In this document: positions 55,034 through 64,000 of the stretch, in pieces
Layout: each line of letters starts with the position of its first letter
Numbering within the stretch: position 1 is the first letter of the stretch
NCBI GenBank assembly: GCA_010015745.1
Contig: ML978237.1
Span: 1 to 64,000, forward strand
Length of the DNA stretch: 64,000 nucleotides
Source of the DNA: Setomelanomma holmii
Taxonomy: Eukaryota; Ascomycota; Dothideomycetes; Pleosporales; Phaeosphaeriaceae
Direction: 5' to 3'
Program-made: the position numbers and the translations under genes
The notes under the pieces: model-generated
Told to the model about the DNA's origin: nothing
The model's input: the letters and a program-made list of their open reading frames with translations, nothing else
Databases searched by the model: none

Positions 55034-55826
55034 GGCAGAAGTTCTAATCTCAGAGCTTCATGGACAGATTATTTTAAGTGCAGTCTCGACGCTGTGAAGA
55101 CGCAGCTTGGAAGGTGTTGGGGCAAGTGCCGAAGAAGGAGCAAGTACAGGTCAATGAGCGGGGCTCGATTGGTCCAAGCGCGCCAAGACCGAGGAAGTCA
55201 CCGTTACGCGTCGCGTCGAGCTCCTGCCAAGCCTGAACACCATAATCGAGAACGGACAGCATCACCAGAATATGAGTCGCCAAACATCTGGTTGAGCTAT
55301 CGCTTATAGAGGGATCCATCTAAAAGCAATGCCGTATTGTCACAGCACACGACCGTTTGACAGCTGCCGCGATCATCAAGCAGAATGCTCTCGGACAATC
55401 CACCAAGATGTAATCCATCGTACAGCGACTAAAACGAAGCACGATGATCAAACGTAACTCTACAGCGCTGTAAAAGCTTCGTGTTTGGAGCCTTGGCGCC
55501 GACTGGAATCTATGATGTCTTTCACACTCAAGCACCAGTCTGAGACCTTCACATTCATCAAGTCTCTGTGACAAGTCCGACCTGTTTTTATCGCGGCAGA
55601 CTGCCGCATCGCGTGAAAGGTAACCATCCATGGACTCACCGCAGCCTGTGGCTCCTATCAATTCCGCGCCAGTCAGCATAAAATGCGAGCAAGCACACGA
55701 CCACTTCGCACTCCCGATTTTCATTACCTCAACTGCACATTCGACTTAATTTCAAGTTAGCAGATTTCTCAACGATACTAATTCCGAAGACTCATATCTT
55801 CACTCAACATAGGAAAGGAGTCTACC
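55034..55826. other. intergenic, no gene seen
   Basis: Divergent spacer between the regulator start and the broken 55827 ORF. Probably holds their promoters. Confidence 0.5.
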
Positions 55827-57514
55827 ATGCCGAATTCGAGAAAGGCTCACATTTTCAACACTCGGAAGCAGAAGTCTGTCAAATCGTCACGACCGACCCG
55901 ACCAATTGGGCCTATCATGTCTCTGCAATCATTGAACGCTCGACTAGACTGTATCCCCAAGCAGGACGTCACATTCTGTCGCAATCCGGCACAAGACGAG
56001 CAAGAGACGCGGGCAAAAGTGACATCGGGCTCTCTAGACGTCCTGGGTGGTCCGCAATCATCGGACACATCACAGGATTACGCCGGCAATCTGTAGATCG
56101 GTTGGAACGGATACAACCTGGACTTCGACCCAGCTTCATACACTGTAACCGGTGCGTCCTCAAAAATCGATCTTTTTGCGTCCCGCACGAAACAGGCTAT
56201 GCATGAGTTACTGGAGGCTGCAGGAGAGCCGTAGGTGGGCTCGCAAGAGTGCAAAATGGCCTGCAAATCTGGCGGAGCCACAGAGAAGCAAGACACTCCG
56301 ATGGCTTCGCTGCCAGATTCGCCAAATCCGGAAGTGTCCACCCTGAATGATCCTGAACACAATGGATCTGGAATTGGACGACTCTCGCGACGGATTTGGG
56401 GTCTGTCTTGTCTTCCGGCACCCGGAACGGCTCTCCAGATCCTTGGGTCATCGTCACTCCTACCAGCTTTCCTGCCAGGCTATACAAACACATGGAAGTC
56501 ATCAAGCGAGATGCCTGATGTCCGTCAACTACGAGAGGCACATGAGAAGATGCCAGCTTATACGTGTCCATCGATGGCTTCGTGGTTTCGAGCTCCGGCA
56601 AACAGCTACATTCAAGCAGATTCCACTTCCCTTGCTCCGGTAGGCATCTCTCGCTCCGAATCCCAGCTACAGCGTGATCGTGCCCAAAATCGTGCGTCCT
56701 CGCGCGATAATAGCCCAGGAGGAGAGGTGGAGCGCACGTCAGATCAGCTCAACAAGATCTGGCTAAGCACCCGGTAGCTGTCAATCCTAGCGCTGGATTA
56801 TCATCAGACGGCGAAAACCTCGAGCGGACAGCAGTTGTCTTGTCATCTGCCACACCAGGAGCGAATTCATCTTCTGGGACCGAGTACAACAGGGACGCTC
56901 GTGTTAGTGGCCCAAAGAATCCGTCAAAAGCTAGCAAATTGCGACGATCTAGCTCTAACTGTGAGCTTCAGGCGCAGTATGATCTACTGGGCGCGCCGCC
57001 TCAGACAAACGCCAAGGAGCCGATATTATGGTTCTACCGTGAACCTTTGCCGCCTATCGATGAGGCATACTCTGCCGATGAGGACGAAGATCGGTCGTTC
57101 GATCGAAGCGAAGATCCCATGTCGCGCAATGATATGGCAGGCGAGGACCAGATGCCATTGGCCAAGAGCAAGAACTACGGAAGCCTTGGTCCGGCTGGCA
57201 AGGCGGCACCACAAAACGAGGCTCGCGATATATCCGATTCAGAACGCTCACCAACGCTCATGTCCGAGGATCTAGGCTTCCTAATTCGTCGAAGCACATC
57301 GGCAACTTCGCATTTGTCAGGGTCGTCATCGGGCTAGTCTCGTGCGATGCCGAGTGATGGGTCGGATCGCTTCCTGGAAGCTTGCCCAACGGCCCGAGAG
57401 ACATTGAAGATGCTAGGACTTTCGAGCTCAGTTGGGTCGTCAGTTTCTGTTCTGTCGGCGTCTTGGACGCGTTCAATGCCGTCTGAACGGTTCGTACAAG
57501 CAGGGTCTCGTTAG
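55827..57514 (+). pseudogene. unknown protein, three in-frame TAG codons and one frameshift
   Basis: From ATG 55827 one frame continues through TAG 56094-56096 and TAG 56232-56234 to 56777. A second frame takes over near 56740 and runs through TAG 57335-57337 to a final TAG at 57512. Between the stops the sequence is coding-like: Ser/Asp/Glu/Arg-rich, with short conserved-looking blocks such as LWFYREPLPPIDEAY. No domain is recognised. All internal stops are TAG, as expected for CAG or TGG codons changed at CpA. Introns could remove some of them, but no convincing splice sites were seen. Confidence 0.5.
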
Positions 57515-57714
57515 TTAACCCTATAAAGTCCAACTACATAAAATTTACTGGAGTCGGTTAGCGCCTATCTCGAACCGTGGTTGCAAAGCCATTCCCTTTA
57601 CGCATTCTCTAAAATATTTCCATATCGAAATAATCGCATTTTCTCCGTCGAACTTTCTTTCCTTCACGCAACTCCATTTCACTTCAAATCACCCCAACGT
57701 CGTACACTCCCAAG

Positions 57715-58332
57715 ATGTCCGATGAGCAACTGATTCACCCGGATATACTGGAGGCCATGGAGTACGCCATGGGCGTATCCGAGACTCTCACGCTCGTAGA
57801 TACCTTTGTCGATGTCGATTGTCCTATCTGCAGAAGAGACGATGATCCCGCTCCTCTTTTGATAACTTCATGCGATCACCGATACCACATCGAGTGCCTT
57901 CTTATGTGGATCGAACAATGCTGGTATGACGACCTAGACGCCACGTGCCCCAACTGTCGAAATCTGCTGATAGGCAGGGAAGCTTGGGCTGTACAGTATG
58001 TAGCCATTTTCTTCGCAGATCGGCCACCAGTCCAGGATGTGCTAACTAAGAATGCTAGCCATGTTCAAGCTCAAGGTATCAACGTCGATCAGAACGCGAT
58101 CGACCAAACGCATGTCGAACAACACGACGCATCAACAGCTCGCCAAGGATTGAGACGCTCGCAAAGATTGGCTGCTCTCAGGTTGCCGGATTCAAGCCAA
58201 GGGGAGCGAACGACAGCTCAAGGTGACGCACCAGAGCAGGAGACTTTGGATAGTGCAAGAGGCTCTGGAAGGAGGGAAAGCAGTGGTAGGAACCAAAACA
58301 ATTGGCGGGAGGCACTGAGGCCGAGGTCATGA
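57715..58332 (+). CDS. RING-H2 finger protein
   Basis: A single exon of 205 aa, ATG 57715 in the context CCCAAGATG. The RING-H2 is complete: Cys36-x2-Cys39, Cys53-x-His55-x2-His58-x2-Cys61, and Cys78-x2-Cys81 (VDCPICRR...SCDHRYHIECLLMW...CPNC), with a longer loop before the last pair. The C-terminal 80 residues are polar and disordered, with an R-R-S-Q-R-L-A-A-L-R patch. Probable E3 ubiquitin ligase. No membrane span. Confidence 0.85.
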   Translation: MSDEQLIHPDILEAMEYAMGVSETLTLVDTFVDVDCPICRRDDDPAPLLITSCDHRYHIECLLMWIEQCWYDDLDATCPNCRNLLIGREAWAVQYVAIFFADRPPVQDVLTKNASHVQAQGINVDQNAIDQTHVEQHDASTARQGLRRSQRLAALRLPDSSQGERTTAQGDAPEQETLDSARGSGRRESSGRNQNNWREALRPRS

Positions 58333-59627
58333 TCGTAGGCGTACGCAGCTCATATGCAGACGGCATCAGGTGTCGAAGCAAGCCGTGCCCGCTCAGCTCA
58401 ACTATGGCGAATTACGACTACTTACAATTCTGCCGTCTTACAGAAGCGTAGATATTACTAGCAGATTTCAGTAGTTGCGATCACGACAGACAAAAGTCTC
58501 TGAGGTTATACAGGGTGTCGAGAGAGAGCCTTTACTTCATCGGACACAAACTAATGCAGGGTCTGGTGACGGTCATGACGCAGTTGTCAAGTTCGAGTCA
58601 CATCTATAGCATTATTCTAGCTCGAAACACACAATGGGACGTATTGCTTCTTGTCTTGGCCCCACGTGACGAATGCAGCCACAAAGAAGTTGAGTTGCAA
58701 GAGTGGCTCAGGCGCCAAAAGAGGAATACTTTGGGTCGCTACCGCCGGTTGTACTTGGGAGGCGAGGAACCATAGAACAGCGAGCAAGCACGAGTGCGCA
58801 CATGCATTCGGGACATGTACAAATCATCGGGAGACCTTCTAAGTAACTCAAAGTCTCTCACATATCCTCCAAACGCGCATTGTTATTAGATTGCTATGTA
58901 TCACTTCCGTCATCTTCGACACTACAGCAAGCCTTAAAATATTCTGAAGTACGAGACAACCATTACCATGAGTCATTTCCAGATAATGGCGAGAGTTGCG
59001 CCCACACTTCACGAGACGGCAATCGGCTGCAAACACGAAACTGTCACCTTCGGAATTGAATAAGAGAAGATACCTCTTGCGGTACGCTGCAGCTGCTTAT
59101 TGATGGGGCGCAAATGCTTGCAGAAGCCTGGGGAAGAGCATTGGGATTGGATTGGAAAGAGGGTAGCATGCTGGACTCGGACGAGAATTGCAAAAAGAGA
59201 GGGTGTGGTAGCAAAGTGGTTGAAAGGGTGCACGGGCGATATGAGTGTGAGAGCCTCGGAGTATGATGAGCTTCTGCGGTGAAAACCTCCGGCAAGAGTA
59301 GTTTGACTGCCATACACGGTGCTGAATATCTGGCGGTATCAAATGATCTATCTGCTGGACTTGCACAGTTGACGCCGCGATGCAATCATGTGTGCGCGAC
59401 ACGATTGTCCTAGACATTGTGCGTTTGTCTCTCACAGCCCACTCTGGCATAAGCAGCAAGCCACACTTCACACTTGCCAGCGGCCAGACAAAGTCTTTGT
59501 TCACTCACACATCATTTCTCACACAGCACAACGTTCATTGGAGTGCGGTGTCAAAACTGTAAAGATCTTCCACCGCCGCACTCAAGCGCAACCGCTACTA
59601 CGGGCAAACGCTCTGCAAGAACTGACC
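58333..59627. other. intergenic, no gene seen
   Basis: Between the RING gene and the Cys-rich ORF. Only short ORFs. The open frame upstream of 59628 to 59388 has no coding character. Confidence 0.5.
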
Positions 59628-60134
59628 ATGACAGAAACAAACGGCCTTTCCAGAAAGATCGGTCCGTACTTCGATATGCTCAACGAAACCGAACACGCCG
59701 ACACGATCTACACTCTTACCATTCGCTGCCCACCCCGCCCGCCGCCAACCTGGTTACCAGCATTATTCACCCGCCACGGTGTTCGCCCAACAAACATCGG
59801 GTCAGCGTATACCATCAAGCCCGACAACTATGGAACTCCAAATTATGACTACTTCACCTTCCTAGACATGCCCTCGATGCCAACTAAAATAGTAAAGGTG
59901 AAGTCCTGGCAATTTCCGGCGAATTTACGATGTGAGCATGTACAAGAGACGAAGGAGTGTGACATGGGCTGCTATGTCTCAGAGAAGGGAGGCGATCATC
60001 ATCGGTGGAAGTGTGCGAGGGAGGATTGTCAGGGACATGTATTTGATCGAAATGTTCTCGCGGATGAGAATGGCTTGGCATGTTTTGGCGAGAAGGGGAG
60101 GAGGATGGTTTGTTCGGATCGGTTGCCATACTAG
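59628..60134 (+). CDS. small Cys-rich protein, unknown
   Basis: 168 aa from ATG 59628 (context CTGACCATG) to TAG 60132. No signal peptide, so an intracellular role or unconventional secretion. The C-terminal half has eight Cys and several His (L-R-C-E-H...E-C-D-M-G-C...H-H-R-W-K-C-A-R-E-D-C), spaced like a zinc-binding or disulfide-rich fold. The N-terminal half is ordinary, with R-C-P-P-R-P-P-P-T-W-L-P. No family recognised. The frame stays open upstream to 59388, but the part before 59628 lacks coding character. Confidence 0.6.
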   Translation: MTETNGLSRKIGPYFDMLNETEHADTIYTLTIRCPPRPPPTWLPALFTRHGVRPTNIGSAYTIKPDNYGTPNYDYFTFLDMPSMPTKIVKVKSWQFPANLRCEHVQETKECDMGCYVSEKGGDHHRWKCAREDCQGHVFDRNVLADENGLACFGEKGRRMVCSDRLPY

Positions 60135-60320
60135 AAAGGAGATTTGCAAGCTGGTGATAGGAACATCGAGCTTAATGCAGTCAAATCCCGGAATGAGATA
60201 CCCAGCAGTATTATGATTAATTGTTGCTGAACGCTTCAAGTACTTCCGCCCAAATGTATTACGATTACATTCGCATTATGCCGAAGACTGACATCTGGAC
60301 AACGTTCGTGGCTCGTGATC

Positions 60321-61082
60321 TTAGATGAAGAAAGCCGCTGCAGCCGCTCCGAGACCAGCAAGGGCCGGCACCATGGTCTTCAATGGTGCAGCTGCACCTG
60401 TCGCTTGTTGCGCGGACCCTGAGGCCCCCGAAGCCGTCCTCGAAGGCGCAGCACCACCGTTCGTTCCTAATCCAGGTCCTATTGGTGCAGAACTGGCAAC
60501 AGCGCCTGTGACTGATGCGCTGCTGGCTCTTGGTGTCGCGGCGGCAGATGCGCCAAGCTTCTCGGTGCCAGCTGTGATGATGAGAGGGTAGTTATTGATG
60601 TAATACTGAGACTCTCCACTAAAAGTCTGGGTCTGTTCGACATTGACAGCACTGGAGTTGCTGCAGTACTCCGGTAGTGAAGCGACTGTCAGTCCGGCGC
60701 AAAGATCGCTCACGACACGTCCAGCACCGATAGTTGACAATGTGCAGGTAGGCACCGCGCTTACTCCTCCGCTTAGTCGCCTGCATTCGATTCCAATAGA
60801 AATTGATGCGGCGCTGGGACCGGTCGAGTCGATTGCGCTGACGTTGTAGGCGACAAAAGTAGTGCCTCCTACTGTCGCTGTCCCTGGGGCAGAGCTGTAA
60901 TAATCTGGTGTTGTTGGAGTCTGCGCGAAAGCCAGCGCCAGAACGGTCTGATCGCCGCGTTGTTCAATAACAGATCCTAAGAACGTTTGATTGGCGTTTG
61001 CCGCTCCGGGAAGCCATATGGATGTCGTCACGTCTGCATACGCGCATGTCGCAAGGAGTGCGGTCACGAGAAGTGAAGACAT
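60321..61082 (-). CDS. probable GPI-anchored cell-surface protein
   Basis: 253 aa from ATG 61082, chosen because the signal peptide SSLLVTALLATCAYA starts there. The mature part begins D-V-T-T-S-I-W-L-P-G and has a compact extracellular region with four Cys, then a Ser/Ala/Thr/Gly-rich stretch (about residues 180-230), then a hydrophobic tail LAGLGAAAAAFFI after a small-residue site suited to GPI attachment. This order is typical of fungal wall proteins. The Ser/Thr-rich stretch is likely O-mannosylated (inference). Function of the ectodomain is unknown. Confidence 0.82.
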   Translation of the reverse strand: MSSLLVTALLATCAYADVTTSIWLPGAANANQTFLGSVIEQRGDQTVLALAFAQTPTTPDYYSSAPGTATVGGTTFVAYNVSAIDSTGPSAASISIGIECRRLSGGVSAVPTCTLSTIGAGRVVSDLCAGLTVASLPEYCSNSSAVNVEQTQTFSGESQYYINNYPLIITAGTEKLGASAAATPRASSASVTGAVASSAPIGPGLGTNGGAAPSRTASGASGSAQQATGAAAPLKTMVPALAGLGAAAAAFFI

Positions 61083-62198
61083 GGTCGTGAGCCGCCCAGG
61101 TTGGACAGAGAAGGAGCGACTGGAAGACAAGAGACAGCGGTTCGCGAGAGCAACGAACTGTGGGATTGACAATGGACGATATGCAGATTGATTGAAGGCA
61201 CCGAATGATGAAGAGTTGACGTGCACTTACCAGAGGATCTCGAATGATGATCTCAAGTTTTGTCCAACGCATCATGCAGCACGGATGAGCCGCACGGTTC
61301 CCAACGGCATGGAGACGGAGGGCGCCAGGGGGGATGAGGTTAGTGAAGAGAGATGATGGACGAATGACGACGGCGGATCTTCGCCATTTTCTCAGATGCC
61401 AATGCGGCTTGGTGATGATTGGCGGTTGGCGTCTAAATGCAGAACGCGCCTGAATCGTGGCGTGTCCTTCGATCTCAAACCGCGGAGTTTAAAGACGACA
61501 TTAACGTAGTCTCTTAGCACGAAACGTCGCATAGAATTATTTCGGTCTTGCTCGGATGTGATCACCTTGACCTCTCGAGAGAGAGCATCTCACAGAGATG
61601 TGGTTCTGTGGGGCCAGGGTAGAGAGATGGCGGTGAGTGCGCCGTCTGGGCGCAGCCGGCTCGACAAGACCAGTCCCTCAAGATTAAACTCTTTGACAAC
61701 ATTAGCGACAGACCGGACGAGGTATTTACCTAGGGATGCAGTCTTGACGCCTGTTGACGATATTTGGCTGCTGATAAAACGGTCTTCGATAGCAGAAGAC
61801 GACGAATGTGTAATTTCATAATGACGTCATGCGCCAAGCATCTGTATTCGTTCAATTCGCATGCTTTCCCACGGCCATATCACAGAATGCTGACTATCGG
61901 CAATAAGGTACGCTAGTCAAATTATGCATACCACAGTATCACTAAAATCGATCTACATTCGTGTTAGGGGTATTGTGCTCGAAAAGATGGACACGCCCGC
62001 GCATGTCCGAACTAATGCCGCACCATGCCACTTCTTACAAACGCCATGCTACACCATCCCGCATCACTTCGACTTCGCTGTTCTCGTGGACGTTCCTAAC
62101 AGGTCGGGCTGGTCGGCAAGAGGAAATCTCTGTGTGATACGACCTTTTTCGAAAGAACATCGTTTCCTTCCAGCTGTCCTGTACTTCACGTCTTCCAT
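61083..62198. other. intergenic, no gene seen
   Basis: Promoter side of the wall-protein gene. No supported ORF. Confidence 0.5.
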
Positions 62199-62450
62199 CT
62201 AGCAGTCGTTGCGATAGTTCCCAGGTTCGCAGCCGCGCCTCAGGCCGCTTGCGAAGTTGTAGTCGTCGTCATCGTCGTCCCTCGCGCGGAGCAGTTCCTT
62301 CGACCAGCCTTGAAACGGCTTCTTGATCGCGGACTTGAGCGAGAAAGTGCCAAGAGAGTGTGTGTGGTTTGGTGATGAGTGCGACCGCTTATAAGAGGGC
62401 GCAATTGAGGGAGCGCGGGTCGATGGACTCGACGAGGTTGGTGATGACAT
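62199..62450 (-). CDS. small protein of 83 aa, unknown
   Basis: ATG 62450 to TAG 62199. Ser/Pro-rich N-terminus (SSPTSSSPSTRAPSIAPS), then a conserved-looking basic stretch F-S-L-K-S-A-I-K-K-P-F-Q-G-W, an acidic run of six Asp, and Y-N-F-A-S-G-L. The layout (basic, acidic, aromatic) is like small stress-associated fungal proteins, but I cannot name a family. Confidence 0.45.
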   Translation of the reverse strand: MSSPTSSSPSTRAPSIAPSYKRSHSSPNHTHSLGTFSLKSAIKKPFQGWSKELLRARDDDDDDYNFASGLRRGCEPGNYRNDC

Positions 62451-62957
62451 TGTGTCGTTTGTGCTAGCCAAAAGTGGTTTTCGTTGGAAAGTGCAGTAAT
62501 CGTCCAAGCGACCTATAGCAAAGGGCTGAGAAGAATGTGTTTTTGGTTGTTCAAGAGGAGCCAGGGCGTGCTTTGGCTATATATCATGCCAACTGCGAAG
62601 CTAGAATGGTAGTCACCCCAACAGGTCTGTGGCCGAGTTATCGCCGTGTATAGTTCTTCACAAAAACCTTTGATATTGTCGAGAAGTACCCACTCTTATC
62701 TGACCAATACTACCTTTGACCACTCAGATCCCAGTATTTCGCGTAAATGAATATTGCATCAGTAGAGAATCTTGATTGGTATGTGGCAAACGGCAATGTT
62801 TCGGATGTTCGGAGGCGCTCGGCGAATTGTAGTTCGGGAAAGACCGGAGATGAATCAAAGGACAGTAAGCAGCGAGTCGCTGTCAAATTTTGGTGTTACT
62901 TTAAAGATGCAACAGAAATAATTTGCTGAGTATTGGGCCTCGCATGGCGATGCTGCA
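62451..62957. other. intergenic, no gene seen
   Basis: Upstream of the small ORF and downstream of the rhodopsin-domain gene. Confidence 0.5.
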
Positions 62958-64000
62958 CTAATCTTGAGCACTTCCACTCCTCAAGTACGTCCGTGGCGGC
63001 GATGAGGGTGACATGATTGCGACTGAGCTCCGACCGCCCTTCGTGTACTCAGATTGTGTCTCGGTCCTGTCACTTCTATCTTGCTGCACAGTCGTCGTAA
63101 CTCTAATGCCTTTTGAGTCTGCGGCTAGCTCTTCCTGGCTACTTGCGGCGTCGTTCCAGTATACTCCAGTGTTCGACATCCTCGATCGACTCGTGCTGCT
63201 TGCGGCAGGTTTCATTTCGATCTCGTCGGTGCGACTTCGTCCTGGACCTGATCTACTCTGACCATGACAAATATACCCGCTGCTGTTGTATGATGCTTGC
63301 GTTGCGCGAGTAGTGCGGTACAGGACGGCGAACGCTGGGCAGCAACCAATGCAGATGGCGATGGCGGATTCGATGATGGTCCACAAAGCGAGCCATGTCG
63401 GACTTGGAGACGTATTCCCGCCAGTCTTCATGCCGATTTGAATGACACGGATAGTTGCGAATGCGATGCACACGAAGCCCGATCCGAACAGTGCAATGAT
63501 CCCGATCTTCTGACCGCGCGCCATCTGCAGGTTCCATACCAACTTGATGGGGAAGGCCATGACTTCAAGAGTCATTGTAAGCGACTACTTACCCACTGTA
63601 TAGCTTGGTACTTACTCATGAAGTCGGACAAGATATCCACGGAGTATGAGGTGTACAGGCTGGCTAGTTGGCCGCGCACGCTGCGTGGTCCGGAACACTC
63701 TCCCTTACTTAGACTTGCCGCAAAGTCAGGGCACGAGGTCAAATACGACACGACGCATCCAGCAAGAGACTGTCTTAGTTAGTCATCAAGGTTGAAGACG
63801 TCGTGGCTGGGAATCTTACCACCAGGCAGAAGATGAACAGTGCCCACCAGAGTCTCATATAAACTCTGGGTAGGCCTTCCATCAACTTCTTGTAGAGCGC
63901 CAGCAAAGATAGCTTGACTGACCACAGCGCAATCCAGAAGAGCGTGGTCGTGACGAACATCATGCGGATATAGTGAATGATGTCCTCCAGCATGGTCGGC
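62958..64000 (-). CDS. fungal rhodopsin-domain membrane protein, 5' end outside the window
   Basis: Three exons are visible: 63820-64000 (open to the edge), 63616-63769 and 62958-63562, with introns of 50 and 53 bp (GTAAGA...GACAG with CTAAC; GTAAGT...TGAAG). Blocks of the family seen: a membrane helix ending V-K-L-S-L-L-A-L-Y-K-K-L, then S-L-Y-T-S-Y-S-V-D-I-L-S-D-F-M, then M-A-F-P-I-K-L-V-W-N-L-Q-M and an I-A-L-F-G-S-G-F helix. The C-terminal 110 residues are a polar cytosolic tail. The family includes PTH11-related receptors. A CFEM domain, if present, would lie outside the window. Role as a receptor is inferred. Confidence 0.85.

Noticed and set aside
47148..57514. Secondary-metabolite gene cluster around the regulator and transporter
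   Set aside because: No synthase, terpene cyclase, NRPS or tailoring enzymes were seen; one regulator and one transporter are not enough.
1..64000. TAG reassigned to an amino acid in this organism
   Set aside because: Well-supported genes end in TAG at the expected place (eEF1B gamma, cAMP phosphodiesterase, isochorismatase-like hydrolase, membrane protein at 14903), so TAG is a working stop.

Overview
The window looks like chromosomal DNA of a filamentous ascomycete (Pezizomycotina, most likely a dothideomycete). The evidence is introns of mostly 45-63 bp with CTAAC/CTGAC/CTAAT branch sites, a HET-domain gene, a Zn2Cys6 regulator, a Dal5-type transporter, a fungal rhodopsin-domain membrane protein, and repeat DNA carrying point-mutation damage that resembles repeat-induced point mutation (RIP). 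The species-level placement is inference.

Layout. 1-8425 is a repeat block. It holds a nearly full-length Tad/I-type LINE (about 147-6340) that keeps long reading frames but is riddled with stop codons, two further LINE 3' ends (1-125 and 6961-7195), and a 5' fragment of a Ty1/copia element with a small tandem-repeat leader and a broken gag. The copia fragment abuts a 5'-truncated serine esterase (8426-8980). A broken aminoglycoside-phosphotransferase-like kinase (9263-10424) and an intact HET-domain gene (11216-13234) follow, then a membrane protein (14115-14903). A head-to-tail array of four F-box-like paralogs (15089-19328) has one intact member and three broken ones. A 394-bp foldback/MITE-like element lies at 19812-20205, followed by about 3 kb without a recognisable gene.

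23.1-34.2 kb is a housekeeping section: a conserved fungal protein, mitochondrial ribosomal protein uS9m divergent from elongation factor eEF1B gamma, and a class II cAMP phosphodiesterase. 35.9-43.5 kb carries large, mostly disordered proteins on the minus strand. Two of them share a C-terminal helical domain that resembles a cyclin box, and one is preceded by an ORF that overlaps it by an ATGA stop/start.

44.5-57.5 kb mixes intact and decayed genes: a 74-aa ORF, an isochorismatase-like hydrolase, a RING protein, a Zn2Cys6 regulator next to a Dal5-like transporter with two nonsense codons, a truncated secreted-protein pseudogene, and two pseudogenes broken mainly by TAG codons. The right end has a second RING protein, a Cys-rich small protein, a probable GPI-anchored wall protein, a small basic/acidic ORF, and a rhodopsin-domain protein cut by the window edge.

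No complete novel multi-gene system is demonstrable. The most unusual features are the F-box array, the foldback element, the pair of genes with a shared C-terminal domain, and the repeated loss of frames through TAG codons. No tRNA, rRNA or CRISPR array was recognised. All homology statements are from reading translations, without database searches.
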